From Bacillota bacterium (GTDB taxonomy: Bacteria > Bacillota > Clostridia > Oscillospirales > Ruminococcaceae): DNA of 64,000 bases. The notes under the pieces were generated by a model. It ran no database searches. It was not told where the DNA came from and saw only the letters and a program-made list of their open reading frames with translations. The stretch spans positions 38,181 to 102,180 of the forward strand of contig JAEWWT010000013.1 of the NCBI GenBank assembly GCA_023396225.1, read 5' to 3'. Both the position numbers and the translations under genes were made by a program. Below are positions 7,908 to 17,480 of this stretch, piece after piece. Positions within the stretch are counted from its first letter, which is position 1; each line of letters starts with the position of its first letter.

Positions 7908-8790
7908 CGAATTTGAATCCAGACTTACGTATTATGCTGAACTGGTGAATAATGAATTAAGAAGATATTTTGACTCTTTTAGAATTTCTGAAAACAGTTT
8001 GCAAAGTAAAGTTATAGATGCAATGTGGTATTCTATATCGGCAGGGGGCAAAAGGATACGACCTGTTCTTGTAATGGAGTACAACAGGATGTGCGGTGGA
8101 GAAGAGAGGAAAGCACTCTCATGTGCCTGCGCTATAGAAATGATTCATACCTTTTCACTTATTCATGATGATCTTCCTTGCATGGATGATGATGATTTTC
8201 GCAGGGGACGGCCTTCTTGCCATAAGCAATTTGGAGAGGCTGTTGCACTTCTTGCAGGTGATGCTCTTGAAAATCATTCGTTTGAAATTATCTGTAAGGA
8301 TAATAATATCAGTGCAGATATTAAAGTGAAGGCAATGTCAATTCTTTCAAAAAATGTCGGAATATCAGGAATGATAGGAGGGCAGGCTATCGACATTAGT
8401 AATAGTGTGGATATAAGTAGGGAAGATATAAAGAAAATGTATTTGCTTAAAACGGGTGCATTGCTGTCAGCTTCATGTGAAATGGGTTGTATCACTGCTG
8501 GTGCAGATGACAGACTGCTTGCAGCAAGAATGTATGCAGAAAATCTGGGTGTTGCATTTCAGATTATTGATGATATACTTGATATTATGGGTGAATCTGA
8601 AAAACTTGGTAAGCCTGTCGGAAGCGATAAGAAGCATAATAAGAATACTTATGCTGAACTTGCCGGAGTAAAGAATGCAGCAGAATATGCAGAAAAATAT
8701 ACAAACAAAGCAATTGAATCGTTATCTGATTTTGAAGATTGCGGATTTATGATTGAACTTACTAAGAAAATGCTGACTAGAAAAAAATAA
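7900..8790 (+). CDS. ispA: Polyprenyl (farnesyl/geranylgeranyl) diphosphate synthase
   Basis: Class I trans-prenyltransferase of 296 residues that condenses isopentenyl diphosphate with allylic diphosphates to make C15-C20 chains. The first aspartate-rich motif is in HDDLPCMDDDD (about residue 90) and the second is FQIIDDILD (about 218). The GGKRIRP substrate-binding segment is near residue 48. ATG 7900 gives the usual N-terminus; an in-frame upstream ATG at 7858 lies deep inside xseB. Chain-length specificity cannot be read with confidence. It pairs with dxs downstream: isoprenoid supply genes kept together. Confidence 0.94.
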   Translation: MNSEFESRLTYYAELVNNELRRYFDSFRISENSLQSKVIDAMWYSISAGGKRIRPVLVMEYNRMCGGEERKALSCACAIEMIHTFSLIHDDLPCMDDDDFRRGRPSCHKQFGEAVALLAGDALENHSFEIICKDNNISADIKVKAMSILSKNVGISGMIGGQAIDISNSVDISREDIKKMYLLKTGALLSASCEMGCITAGADDRLLAARMYAENLGVAFQIIDDILDIMGESEKLGKPVGSDKKHNKNTYAELAGVKNAAEYAEKYTNKAIESLSDFEDCGFMIELTKKMLTRKK

Positions 8791-8803
8791 GGATTGTGAG
8801 ATA

Positions 8804-9274
8804 ATGAACAAACTTGAATATAACTACATTTTAGTTTCGGCTGTTTTATCTTGGACAGTTGCACAATTAATCAAAACTTTTTTATACTATTTTCTGAATA
8901 AAAAATTCAGAATTGAAAGGCTATTCGGAGCTGGTGGAATGCCTAGTTCACATTCTTCGCTGGTATGCTCTGCTACAATAGCTGTTTTGAGAACATGTGG
9001 TATGGGCTCATCTGAGTTTGCAGTAATGTTTCTTGTTGCAATGATCGTAATGTATGATGCAATGGGTGTACGCCGCGCAGCAGGACTTCATGCCCGTGAG
9101 CTAAACAGAATGAATAAGCTGTTTACGAACCCTGAAACTGCAGTGCAATTATGCAAAATTAAAGACTTTGATCCAAAGAGAAAAGAACTTAAAGAGTATC
9201 TTGGTCATACTCCATTTGAAGTTTTAGGAGGGGCACTTTTAGGTATTTTGATTGCATTGATTGTGCCGATGTGA
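8804..9274 (+). CDS. Divergent PAP2 family membrane protein
   Basis: 156-residue membrane protein of the divergent PAP2 family (Bacillus YuiD type). The motifs GAGGMPSSHSS (about residue 46), GVRRAAGLHARELN (about 87) and LGHTPFEVLGGALLG (about 137) correspond to the phosphatase signature in degenerate form. Three to four hydrophobic segments are visible. Position between ispA and dxs suggests a lipid or isoprenoid phosphate substrate, but this is inference from context; the reaction has not been established for the family. Confidence 0.85.
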   Translation: MNKLEYNYILVSAVLSWTVAQLIKTFLYYFLNKKFRIERLFGAGGMPSSHSSLVCSATIAVLRTCGMGSSEFAVMFLVAMIVMYDAMGVRRAAGLHARELNRMNKLFTNPETAVQLCKIKDFDPKRKELKEYLGHTPFEVLGGALLGILIALIVPM

Positions 9275-9278
9275 TAAA

Positions 9279-11111
9279 ATGAGCTATGAAAAAAGATTAA
9301 GTCTTTGTGACCTCAAACTTCCAGGAGACTTAAAAAAACTCTCTGTAAAGCAATGTGAAGATTTATGCCGTGAAATCAGAAAAGAGCTTATAACTACGGT
9401 ACTGAAAAACGGCGGACATTTGAGTTCTAACCTTGGAACGGTTGAGCTTTCTGTTGCTGTGCACAGAATTTTTGATTCTCCTAAAGATAAGATAATATGG
9501 GATGTCGGTCATCAGGCATATACTCACAAAATTCTTACCGGACGGTTCTCACGTTTTTCAACATTGAGAAAAGAAAACGGATTGTCTGGTTTTACTCGTC
9601 CGTCAGAATCTAAACATGATGCCTTTATAAGCGGACACAGCAGCACATCTATTTCAGCAGCATGCGGATTTGCAAAAGCAATGAAACTCAAAGGTGATAA
9701 TCATCATGCTGTTGCAATAATCGGCGATGGTGCGTTTACAGGTGGAATGGCTTATGAGGGACTTAATAATGCCGGCAAGAGCAATGATAATATTATTGTA
9801 ATACTTAATCATAATGACATGTCAATATCTAAAAATGTAGGTGCTCTTGCGAAATATCTGACTTCAATAAGAGCAAATCAAAAATATCTTAATGCAAAAC
9901 ATAGTGTTGAGAATGCGCTTGATAAAACTCCTGTTGTAGGTCAATCACTGAAAAAATTTCTTGTTTCTTCAAAATCTGTTGTTAAGTGGGCGTTGTATCG
10001 TACAACTATGTTTGAGGATCTGGGGTTTGTATATCTTGGCCCAGTAGATGGTCATAACATAAAAGAACTTGAGGAAGTCCTTACAGCAGCAAAAAGCCTT
10101 AACAAGCCTGTATTTATCCATGTAAATACAATTAAAGGCAAAGGATACAGACCTGCTGAAAAAAACTCTGGTGCTTTTCATGCATTATCTCCAATTGAAA
10201 AGTGTAGTAATCCTGAAATTATTACAGATGACATTTATTCTGCTGTGTTTGGAAAGGAATTGCTGAGATTATCAGAACTTGATGATAAAATATGTGCAAT
10301 TACTGCTGCAATGAAATATGGAACAGGTTTGCAGTTCTTTGCAGAAAAGCATCCTGAGAGATTTTTTGATGTAGGATTAGCTGAACAGCATGCAGTTACA
10401 TTTGCAGGGGGACTTGCTTATGAAGGGTTTATTCCTGTAGTGTGTGTTTATTCAAGCTTTTTGCAGAGAGCATATGACCAGATAATACATGACCTTTCTA
10501 TTTCAAAGCTTCATGTAGTTTTATGCATTGACCGTGCAGGAATAGTTGGCGAGGATGGGGAAACACATCAGGGTATTTTTGATGTTCCTATGCTGACATC
10601 AGTTCCAGGTATTACTATCTATTCTCCGTCATCATATGGGGAGCTTAAGAGTAGCCTTAAAGAGGCTCTTTATTGCTGTAAAGGTGTTGTAGCTGTCAGG
10701 TATCCAAAAGGAAGTGATTGCTTGGAAAAAGAAACATATTTATCCGAATATGAGTATACAGGTAAAAATAATTCTGAATTGATAGTTTCTTATGGCAGAA
10801 TAACACAGAAGATAATTTCAGATAAGAAAAATATCAATGCTGATTTTTTAAAATTGATTAAGATATTTCCTATTTCTGATGATGTCGCACAGATATGTCT
10901 TAATTATAATAATATTATATTCTTTGAAGAAGGATATGAATACGGTGGAATAAGTGAACATTTTGTATGTTTACTTAATAAACTTGGATTCAGAGGAACA
11001 ACTGAAATACATGCAATTAATGATTTTGTAGCTCAGGCTGATGTTTGTTCTGCACTTAAAAAATATAGTCTAGATTGTGATTCTGTTAAAAGAATAGTTA
11101 ATAAATCATAG
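9279..11111 (+). CDS. dxs: 1-deoxy-D-xylulose-5-phosphate synthase
   Basis: Thiamine-diphosphate enzyme (610 residues) that makes DXP from pyruvate and glyceraldehyde 3-phosphate, the first step of the MEP isoprenoid pathway. Visible: DVGHQAYTHK near residue 75, the ThDP/Mg site GDGAFTGGMAYEGLNNAG near 150, NHNDMSISKNVGA near 176, GLAEQHAVTFAGG near 366 and DRAGIVGEDGETHQG near 415. ATG 9279 gives the expected MSYEKRLS start and lies four bases after the previous stop; the frame could extend to 9261 but without a Shine-Dalgarno gain. The C-terminal transketolase domain is slightly shorter than usual. Confidence 0.95.
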   Translation: MSYEKRLSLCDLKLPGDLKKLSVKQCEDLCREIRKELITTVLKNGGHLSSNLGTVELSVAVHRIFDSPKDKIIWDVGHQAYTHKILTGRFSRFSTLRKENGLSGFTRPSESKHDAFISGHSSTSISAACGFAKAMKLKGDNHHAVAIIGDGAFTGGMAYEGLNNAGKSNDNIIVILNHNDMSISKNVGALAKYLTSIRANQKYLNAKHSVENALDKTPVVGQSLKKFLVSSKSVVKWALYRTTMFEDLGFVYLGPVDGHNIKELEEVLTAAKSLNKPVFIHVNTIKGKGYRPAEKNSGAFHALSPIEKCSNPEIITDDIYSAVFGKELLRLSELDDKICAITAAMKYGTGLQFFAEKHPERFFDVGLAEQHAVTFAGGLAYEGFIPVVCVYSSFLQRAYDQIIHDLSISKLHVVLCIDRAGIVGEDGETHQGIFDVPMLTSVPGITIYSPSSYGELKSSLKEALYCCKGVVAVRYPKGSDCLEKETYLSEYEYTGKNNSELIVSYGRITQKIISDKKNINADFLKLIKIFPISDDVAQICLNYNNIIFFEEGYEYGGISEHFVCLLNKLGFRGTTEIHAINDFVAQADVCSALKKYSLDCDSVKRIVNKS

Positions 11112-11121
11112 GAGAAAAACG

Positions 11122-11931
11122 GTGAGGCTTGATATTTACACTGTTCAGTCAGGCTTGATAAAAAGCCGCGAAAGAGCAAAAGAATATATTAAAAACGGTT
11201 ATGTTACTGTTAATGAACACATTATAGAGAAACCTTCCTTTGAAGTTTATGAAAGTGATAATGTAGAAGTAACCTGTGATCAGCTCAAATATGTGGGACG
11301 AGGCGGCCTGAAGCTTGAAAAGGCGCTAAATTGTTTTAAAATAGAACTCAATAATAAGGTTTGTATTGATATTGGCGCTTCTACCGGAGGCTTTACTGAT
11401 TGTATGCTGCAGAACGGTGCTGTAAAGGTGTATGCAGTTGATGTCGGACACGATCAGCTTGATTCATCTCTGATAAATGACAGTAGGGTTGTTAACCTTG
11501 AGAAGACAAATATAGTTAATGTAAACTGTGATTTTTTTAATGAGAAAATAGATTTTATATCTGTGGATGTTTCATTTGTATCATTAAAACATATAATTCC
11601 TAATGTTTCTGACTTGTTATCAGAAAACGGTCATAGTGTATTGCTTATTAAGCCACAGTTTGAAGCGGGAAAGACTTGTATTGGCAAAAATGGAATTGTG
11701 AAAGACAGGAAAGCACATATAAGGGTTATTAATGAGATTATTCTATGTGTTGGTTTAAATGGATTGTCAGTTTGCGGTCTTGATTTTTCTCCTGTTTCTG
11801 GTGGAGACGGAAACATAGAATATTTGTTGTACATTTCTAAGCCGTCTAAAGCGGATAAAGCGCCTGCAGTTAATTATCAGGTTGATAAAATTGTTAACGA
11901 AGCATTTTGCAGTTTGAATAAGAAGAGGTGA
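11122..11931 (+). CDS. tlyA: TlyA family rRNA (cytidine-2'-O)-methyltransferase
   Basis: 269 residues: an S4 RNA-binding domain (1-62) then a Rossmann FtsJ-like methyltransferase with the SAM loop DIGASTGGFTDC (about residue 82), followed by DVSFVSLKHI and LLIKPQFEAGK. The family methylates ribosomal RNA, and its presence in Mycobacterium relates to capreomycin sensitivity. GTG start preceded by AGGAG. The gene sits in the same dxs-tlyA-nadK-argR-recN order as in Bacillus (yqxC), supporting the assignment. Confidence 0.93.
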   Translation: MRLDIYTVQSGLIKSRERAKEYIKNGYVTVNEHIIEKPSFEVYESDNVEVTCDQLKYVGRGGLKLEKALNCFKIELNNKVCIDIGASTGGFTDCMLQNGAVKVYAVDVGHDQLDSSLINDSRVVNLEKTNIVNVNCDFFNEKIDFISVDVSFVSLKHIIPNVSDLLSENGHSVLLIKPQFEAGKTCIGKNGIVKDRKAHIRVINEIILCVGLNGLSVCGLDFSPVSGGDGNIEYLLYISKPSKADKAPAVNYQVDKIVNEAFCSLNKKR

Positions 11932-11935
11932 AGAA

Positions 11936-12793
11936 ATGCGTATTGTCCTAATGCCGAATTTTAAAAAGAAAAACGCTCTTTCAGCAGCGTTGAAAACATG
12001 TGATATTCTTAAAAATCTGGATTGTGAGATATACACTGATAAGAATAATATACATGAGTTTGACTGTAAAAATTTTATTAATTACGGAGATATAAATGAA
12101 ATTTCTGCTGAATCGGACATAATAATTGCCATTGGCGGCGATGGAACTATTTTAAAGGCTGGAAGGTATGCATCAGCATATAATAAACCACTTCTTGGCA
12201 TTAACACAGGAAGAATAGGATTTATGGCTTCACTTGAAATTGATGAGCTTGAAAGTCTTTCAAGGCTTATTGACGGTGATTATTCCGTTCAGGAAAGAAT
12301 GATGCTTGATGCATCCGTGTCTTCAGAAGGAAAAAATGAAGTTTATTCTGCTCTAAATGATATAGTTATTTCAAGAGCTTATTCAAAGCTGACAGACTAT
12401 AGTGTTTACACTGGAAATAAGCTTGTTAGTTCAATCAGGGCTGACGGAGTTGTTTTTTCTACACCTACAGGTTCTACGGCATATGCTTTATCAGCAGGAG
12501 GACCTATTGTTGAACCAGCAATGAAGTGTATTCAACTTACACCAATCTGTCCGCAGTCGTTATGTTCCAGACCTACGTTATTTTCAGACAGCAATGAACT
12601 TAGGCTTACTTATTCGTCAGTTCAGGCAGATGATGTTGTATTTATCGTAGATGGTAAGGAAAAAATTAGCCTTTCCGATGATCAGATCCTTACGATTTCT
12701 AAATCAGATAAAGTTTTAAATCTGATTGACATGAAGAACAATTCTTTTTTTGATGCTGTGAACAATAAACTTATGAATTCTATTAAGGGGTAG
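11936..12793 (+). CDS. nadK: NAD kinase
   Basis: 285-residue cytosolic enzyme that phosphorylates NAD to NADP. The hallmark GGDGT is at about residue 65 (AIGGDGTILKAGR), followed by NTGRIGFMAS (about 92) and the C-terminal TPTGSTAYALSAGGPIV (about 178). GAGGTG precedes the ATG by five bases. The stop is one base before argR, so the pair is coupled. Confidence 0.96.
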   Translation: MRIVLMPNFKKKNALSAALKTCDILKNLDCEIYTDKNNIHEFDCKNFINYGDINEISAESDIIIAIGGDGTILKAGRYASAYNKPLLGINTGRIGFMASLEIDELESLSRLIDGDYSVQERMMLDASVSSEGKNEVYSALNDIVISRAYSKLTDYSVYTGNKLVSSIRADGVVFSTPTGSTAYALSAGGPIVEPAMKCIQLTPICPQSLCSRPTLFSDSNELRLTYSSVQADDVVFIVDGKEKISLSDDQILTISKSDKVLNLIDMKNNSFFDAVNNKLMNSIKG

Positions 12794-12794
12794 C

Positions 12795-13238
12795 ATGATG
12801 AAAAAGGAACGGCATGAGAAGATAATTGACATAATCAGAAATAATATTGTAGATACACAGGAGCTGCTCAAAGAATTTCTGTCAAAGCAGGGTATTGAAG
12901 TAACGCAGGCAACTCTTTCAAGGGATATCAGGGAGTTAAAATTATTTAAAGATTACGATGATAATAAGAATTATAGATATGTAGTACCTGATAATTCTCT
13001 GCCAGTATTCCCACAGATGTTTCTTGACGCGGTAATATCAGTTGACTTTGGCATGAACATGGTTGTATTGAAGTGTCATACAGGCATGGCTATGGCTGCT
13101 TGTTCAATACTTGATAAAATTAATTACAGCGAAATATTAGGAACCATTGCAGGTGATGATACAATATTTGTATTAATGAAGTCAGAGGAAAAAGCAGATT
13201 GGTTTTCAGAAACAATGAATAACTTATTATTAAAATGA
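12795..13238 (+). CDS. argR: Arginine repressor
   Basis: 147-residue ArgR/AhrC: N-terminal winged helix (residues 1-70, with VTQATLSRDIRELK as the recognition element) and C-terminal oligomerisation/arginine-binding domain with the ILGTIAGDDTIFVL motif around 115-128. Two consecutive ATG codons (12795, 12798) are possible; the second is better spaced from AAGGGG at 12785. No arginine biosynthesis genes are in the window, so its targets are elsewhere; the location before recN is the conserved Firmicutes position. Confidence 0.95.
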   Translation: MMKKERHEKIIDIIRNNIVDTQELLKEFLSKQGIEVTQATLSRDIRELKLFKDYDDNKNYRYVVPDNSLPVFPQMFLDAVISVDFGMNMVVLKCHTGMAMAACSILDKINYSEILGTIAGDDTIFVLMKSEEKADWFSETMNNLLLK

Positions 13239-13255
13239 TAAAGGTGAGTTAAATA

Positions 13256-14911
13256 ATGTTAAGTGAACTTTATATAGCTGATCTTGCATTGATTGAAGAA
13301 GCTGTTATTCCGTTTTCGGACAATTTCAATGTATTTACGGGAGAAACAGGTGCAGGTAAATCAATACTGATAAATGGAATTAATGCAGTTCTTGGACACA
13401 GAACATCTAAAGACATAGTAAGAAGCGGCTGTGAAAAGGCCGTTATTACTGCTATGTTTAAAAACTTGTTTCCTGCCACTAAACATAAACTTGATGAATA
13501 TGGTATTGATTATAGCGATGATGAATTATCTATTACAAGAGAAATATTTGCTGATGGGGGCAGTTCTGCAAGAATTAATTCTAAACCTGCAAATATATCA
13601 GTTGTAAAGGCTATTGGAGAAACGCTTGTAAATATTCATGGCCAGCACGATAATCAGATTTTGCTGTCACCTGACAAGCATCTTGGTATACTTGATGCAT
13701 ATGCAGGACTTGAAAATCAGCTTGAAGACTACAGAACAGATTTCAAGGAACTTCAAAGCGTATCCCGACAGCTTAAATCCTTGGCAAATACTGAAAAGGA
13801 CAAGGCTGAACGCATACAGCTTTTATTGCAGCGCATAGCTGATATTTCTACACTTGATATTCAGGCGGATGAGGATCAGCAGATTGAAGATGAATACAAT
13901 CTTGCAAAGAACAGTGTTGAAATATCAAGAACGGTCCAGGAAGCTGTTGTGACACTTAATGGGGATGATATTAACCAAGGAATAATAAGTCAGATTAGTA
14001 AAATTGCTGATAATTTAAGCGTGTATTCTGATTTGATGAGTGATTTGTCCTCGCTGAACAACAGGCTCGTCAGCTTAAAAATTGAACTTGATGATATTTG
14101 CTCAGAGCTTATTAATATAAATGACAGATCTGACTGCAATCCTGAAAGGTACTCATATCTTCTTGAAAGACGTCAGAAACTTTATGAAATAAAGAAAAAG
14201 TATGGTCCTGACCTGTGTGATGTTCTAAATACTCTTTCTGTGTCAGAGAATGAACTTGACAATCTGAATACCAATACTGATAATATAAAAAAGCTTGCTG
14301 AACACAGGGAAGCTTTGCTTAAGCGTGTTTCAGAAAAAGCAAATAAATTATCTGAAAACAGAAAAGAAGCTGGGCTGCGTTTTGCTGGTCAGGTTCAGGA
14401 GGAGCTTAAGTTCCTTGACATGCCTAATGTTCGGATAGAAGTGAAATTTGTTGAGGGAAAACTTACGTCCTATGGCATGGATTCTGTTGAATTTTATGTG
14501 TCAGCAAATATCGGTGAGGAACCAAAGCCTATAAGTAAGTTTGCATCCGGCGGAGAGCTTTCAAGAATTATGCTTGCCCTCAAAAACGTTATTGCTGAAA
14601 AAGATGAAGTTCCTACAATGATTTTTGATGAAATAGATACAGGTGTAAGTGGACGAGCTGCGCAGAAGATTGGAATTAAGCTTAAAGAAATTTCCAGAAT
14701 AAGACAAGTTATTTGCGTAACACACTTATCTCAGATTGCTGTTAAGGCTGATAACCACTTGTTAATTGAGAAAATGTCAGATAGTAACAGGACATTTACA
14801 ACTGTAAAGAAACTTACATTTGATGAAAGAAAATATGAAATAGCAAGAATTCTGTGTGGGGATAATATTACTGAGACAGTACTTAAAAATGCTGAAGAAC
14901 AATTAAAATAA
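13256..14911 (+). CDS. recN: DNA repair protein RecN
   Basis: 551-residue SMC-like ATPase acting early at double-strand breaks. Walker A GETGAGKSILI lies at about residue 29, a long coiled region with central hinge spans about 160-390, the ABC signature FASGGELSRIMLALK is at about 428 and Walker B MIFDEIDTGVSG at about 460. Full length for the family. In Bacillus recN is followed by spoIVB and spo0A; here transcription ends and nrdD begins under its own promoter. No obvious LexA box precedes it because it is inside the operon. Confidence 0.96.
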   Translation: MLSELYIADLALIEEAVIPFSDNFNVFTGETGAGKSILINGINAVLGHRTSKDIVRSGCEKAVITAMFKNLFPATKHKLDEYGIDYSDDELSITREIFADGGSSARINSKPANISVVKAIGETLVNIHGQHDNQILLSPDKHLGILDAYAGLENQLEDYRTDFKELQSVSRQLKSLANTEKDKAERIQLLLQRIADISTLDIQADEDQQIEDEYNLAKNSVEISRTVQEAVVTLNGDDINQGIISQISKIADNLSVYSDLMSDLSSLNNRLVSLKIELDDICSELININDRSDCNPERYSYLLERRQKLYEIKKKYGPDLCDVLNTLSVSENELDNLNTNTDNIKKLAEHREALLKRVSEKANKLSENRKEAGLRFAGQVQEELKFLDMPNVRIEVKFVEGKLTSYGMDSVEFYVSANIGEEPKPISKFASGGELSRIMLALKNVIAEKDEVPTMIFDEIDTGVSGRAAQKIGIKLKEISRIRQVICVTHLSQIAVKADNHLLIEKMSDSNRTFTTVKKLTFDERKYEIARILCGDNITETVLKNAEEQLK

Positions 14912-15011
14912 AGCTTTATTGTGTAAATAAAGGTTGTAAAGTCTTTAAGCTTGATATACAAACTATACAAATATTATTCTGCAAATTCTAAATATTCTTT
15001 TTGTAATTGTG

Positions 15012-15076
15012 TTGACATAATTTAATGCGTACTATATACTTGTATTTAGCATACATCAAACCACTATATGTTGTGG
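15012..15076 (+). promoter_or_regulatory. nrdD promoter with two NrdR boxes
   Basis: A near-consensus sigma-A promoter, TTGACA (15012-15017), 17-base spacer, TATACT (15035-15040), overlaps two 16-base sites resembling the NrdR box: 15029-15044 (core ACTATATACTTGTA) and 15061-15076 (core ACTATATGTTGTGG). The two ACTATAT cores are 32 bases apart, about three helical turns, as in known NrdR operators. Box one covers the -10 and box two lies at the start of the transcript, so binding would block initiation when dATP is high. Confidence 0.85.
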
Positions 15077-15098
15077 TAGCAATTACGGAGGGATATTG

Positions 15099-17417
15099 AT
15101 GATTACACAGATAATTAAAAGAGACGGACGAAAGATGCCTTTCAATGTTGAGAAAATTGCTCGTGCAATTTATAAGGCAGCTCAGTCAGTCGGAGGCAGC
15201 GATTATAACGCTTCATTGGAATTGGCGGATAAGGTTTGCGAGCTTATTGAAAATACATATGGTAAAAGCATTCCTACAGTTGAACAGGTACAGGATATAG
15301 TTGAAAAGGTTCTTGTTGAAGAGGGTCACGCAAAAACTGCAAAATCATATATTCTTTACAGAGCTGACAGAACAAGGTCAAGAGAAATGAATACCAAGCT
15401 TATGAAGGTTTATGAAGACTTAACCTTCAAGCCTGCTAAAGACAGCGATATTAAGCGTGAAAATGCAAACATTAACGGAGATACTGCAATGGGAACTATG
15501 CTTAAGTATGGTTCTGAAGGTGCAAAGCAGTTCTACGAGATGTATGTACTTGACCCACGTCATGCAAAGGCTCATAACGAAGGCGATATTCACATTCATG
15601 ACCTTGATTATCTTACTCTTACAACAACCTGCTGTCAGATTGACTTGATAAAGCTGTTTAAAGATGGGTTCTCAACAGGGCATGGCTTTTTACGTGAACC
15701 TAATGATATTTATAGCTATTCTGCTCTTGCATGTATAGCAATCCAGTCAAACCAGAATGATCAGCATGGTGGTCAGAGTGTTCCAAACTTTGAGTATGCT
15801 ATGTCTGAAGGTGTTAAAAAGACATACAGAAAGAAATATGTTTATAATATTGCAAGATGTCTGGAAATGATAGCAAGCCTTGACAATGGTCAGGAGATAG
15901 CAGATAGAATTGCAGATGAAATATTGAATGAAAAGCATATTTATCCTATTCTCGACAATAACAATGGTTATAAGGAAATAGAATTTGAAAAGCTCTGTAA
16001 ATATACTGATCCTGAAACAGTAGAGAGAGTCCAGAAGTTTTCAGCGCAGAATACATTGAAGGAAACAGATAGAGCTACATATCAGGCTATGGAAGCATTA
16101 ATTCATAACCTTAATACAATGAACAGCCGTGCTGGTGCACAGGTTCCATTCAGTTCTATTAACTATGGCCTTGATACTACTGTTGAAGGAAGAATGGTAA
16201 TAAAGAATATTCTTCTTGCAAATGAAGCAGGTCTTGGAAATGGTGAAACACCTATTTTCCCTATACATATTTTCAAAATCAAAGAGGGAATAAACTATAA
16301 TCCTGAGGATCCTAACTATGATCTATTCAAGCTTGCATGTCGTGTATCTGCAAAGAGATTATTCCCTAACTTCTCATTTATTGACGCTCCTTTTAACCTT
16401 CCTTATTACAAGAAGGGCGATTATAACACAGAAGTAGCATATATGGGATGCAGGACCCGTGTTATCGGCAACAATTATGATAAGTCAAGAGAGATTGTAA
16501 CAGGCAGAGGAAACTTAAGCTTCACATCTGTAAACCTTCCTAGACTTGCAATGAAGGCTGACCATAATGTTGGTGCATTCTTTGATAGTCTTGATGAAAT
16601 TATGGATCTTGTAATTGAACAGTTAATGGAAAGATTTAAGATTCAATGTCAGAAAAAGGTCAGAAACTATCCTTTCCTTATGGGACAGGGAATATGGATT
16701 GATTCTGAAAATCTTGGCCCTGATGATGAGGTTGGAGAAATACTGAAGCATGGTACTTTGTCAATGGGCTTTATAGGCCTTGCAGAGTGTCTTAAGGCTT
16801 TGATTGGCAAGCATCACGGTGAGGATGATGAAGCAAGAGCTTTAGGAGTTGAAATTGTAAATCATATGAGAAATCGTATGGATGAAGAATCAAAGAGAAC
16901 AGGTCTTAACTTCACGCTTCTTGCAACTCCTGCTGAGGGGCTTTCAGGAAGATTCGTACGTATTGATCAGGAACTCTTCGGAAAAATTCCTGGTGTAACA
17001 GACAGGGAATACTACACAAACTCATTCCATGTCCCTGTTTACTATAACATAAGCGCATTCGATAAAATCAAGATTGAAGCTCCTTATCATGCATTTACAA
17101 ATGCAGGACACATAAGTTACATTGAGCTTGATGGTGATCCAATGAACAACCTTGCAGCGTTTGAAAAGGTAGTAAGATGCATGAAGGAATCAGGAATTGG
17201 ATATGGTTCAATCAATCATCCTGTTGACCGTGATCCGATATGTGGATACACAGGAACTATTGGTGATACTTGCCCTAAGTGTGGAAGAAAAGAAGGTTCG
17301 GGTGGGGTAGGTTTTGACAGAATCAGAAGAATTACAGGATATCTTGTTGGTACTATTGACAGATTCAATAATGCAAAGCGTGCAGAAGAAAAAGATCGTG
17401 TAAAACACGGGGTATAA
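15099..17417 (+). CDS. nrdD: Anaerobic ribonucleoside-triphosphate reductase
   Basis: Class III (glycyl radical) ribonucleotide reductase of 772 residues that makes deoxynucleotides under anoxia using formate or thiol reductant. It opens with an ATP-cone (IIKRDGRKMPFNVEKIARAIY, residues 5-90) controlling overall activity. Near the C-terminus are the zinc-site cysteines (CGYTGTIGDTCPKCG) and the glycyl-radical loop RRITGYLVGT. ATG 15099 has GGAGGG 7 bases upstream; a TTG at 15096 is less likely. Needs NrdG, encoded next, to form the radical. Confidence 0.97.
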   Translation: MITQIIKRDGRKMPFNVEKIARAIYKAAQSVGGSDYNASLELADKVCELIENTYGKSIPTVEQVQDIVEKVLVEEGHAKTAKSYILYRADRTRSREMNTKLMKVYEDLTFKPAKDSDIKRENANINGDTAMGTMLKYGSEGAKQFYEMYVLDPRHAKAHNEGDIHIHDLDYLTLTTTCCQIDLIKLFKDGFSTGHGFLREPNDIYSYSALACIAIQSNQNDQHGGQSVPNFEYAMSEGVKKTYRKKYVYNIARCLEMIASLDNGQEIADRIADEILNEKHIYPILDNNNGYKEIEFEKLCKYTDPETVERVQKFSAQNTLKETDRATYQAMEALIHNLNTMNSRAGAQVPFSSINYGLDTTVEGRMVIKNILLANEAGLGNGETPIFPIHIFKIKEGINYNPEDPNYDLFKLACRVSAKRLFPNFSFIDAPFNLPYYKKGDYNTEVAYMGCRTRVIGNNYDKSREIVTGRGNLSFTSVNLPRLAMKADHNVGAFFDSLDEIMDLVIEQLMERFKIQCQKKVRNYPFLMGQGIWIDSENLGPDDEVGEILKHGTLSMGFIGLAECLKALIGKHHGEDDEARALGVEIVNHMRNRMDEESKRTGLNFTLLATPAEGLSGRFVRIDQELFGKIPGVTDREYYTNSFHVPVYYNISAFDKIKIEAPYHAFTNAGHISYIELDGDPMNNLAAFEKVVRCMKESGIGYGSINHPVDRDPICGYTGTIGDTCPKCGRKEGSGGVGFDRIRRITGYLVGTIDRFNNAKRAEEKDRVKHGV

Positions 17418-17423
17418 TAATTG

Positions 17424-17456
17424 AACAGGCGGGCTTCTTGCCTGCCTGTTTTTATA
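17424..17456 (+). terminator. Hairpin terminator between nrdD and nrdG
   Basis: AACAGGCGGGC, loop TTCTT, GCCTGCCTGTT, then TTTATATT: an 11-base-pair stem with one G-U pair and a T-rich tail. It begins six bases after the nrdD stop and ends about 25 bases before nrdG, which has no evident promoter of its own. It probably acts as a partial terminator, lowering nrdG relative to nrdD. Confidence 0.8.
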
Positions 17457-17480
17457 TTATGAGAAAGGAATGTCATTTTT

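Noticed and set aside
14911..14935. Terminator directly after recN
   Set aside because: CTTTATT and AATAAAG can pair but the stem is all weak pairs and has no T-run.
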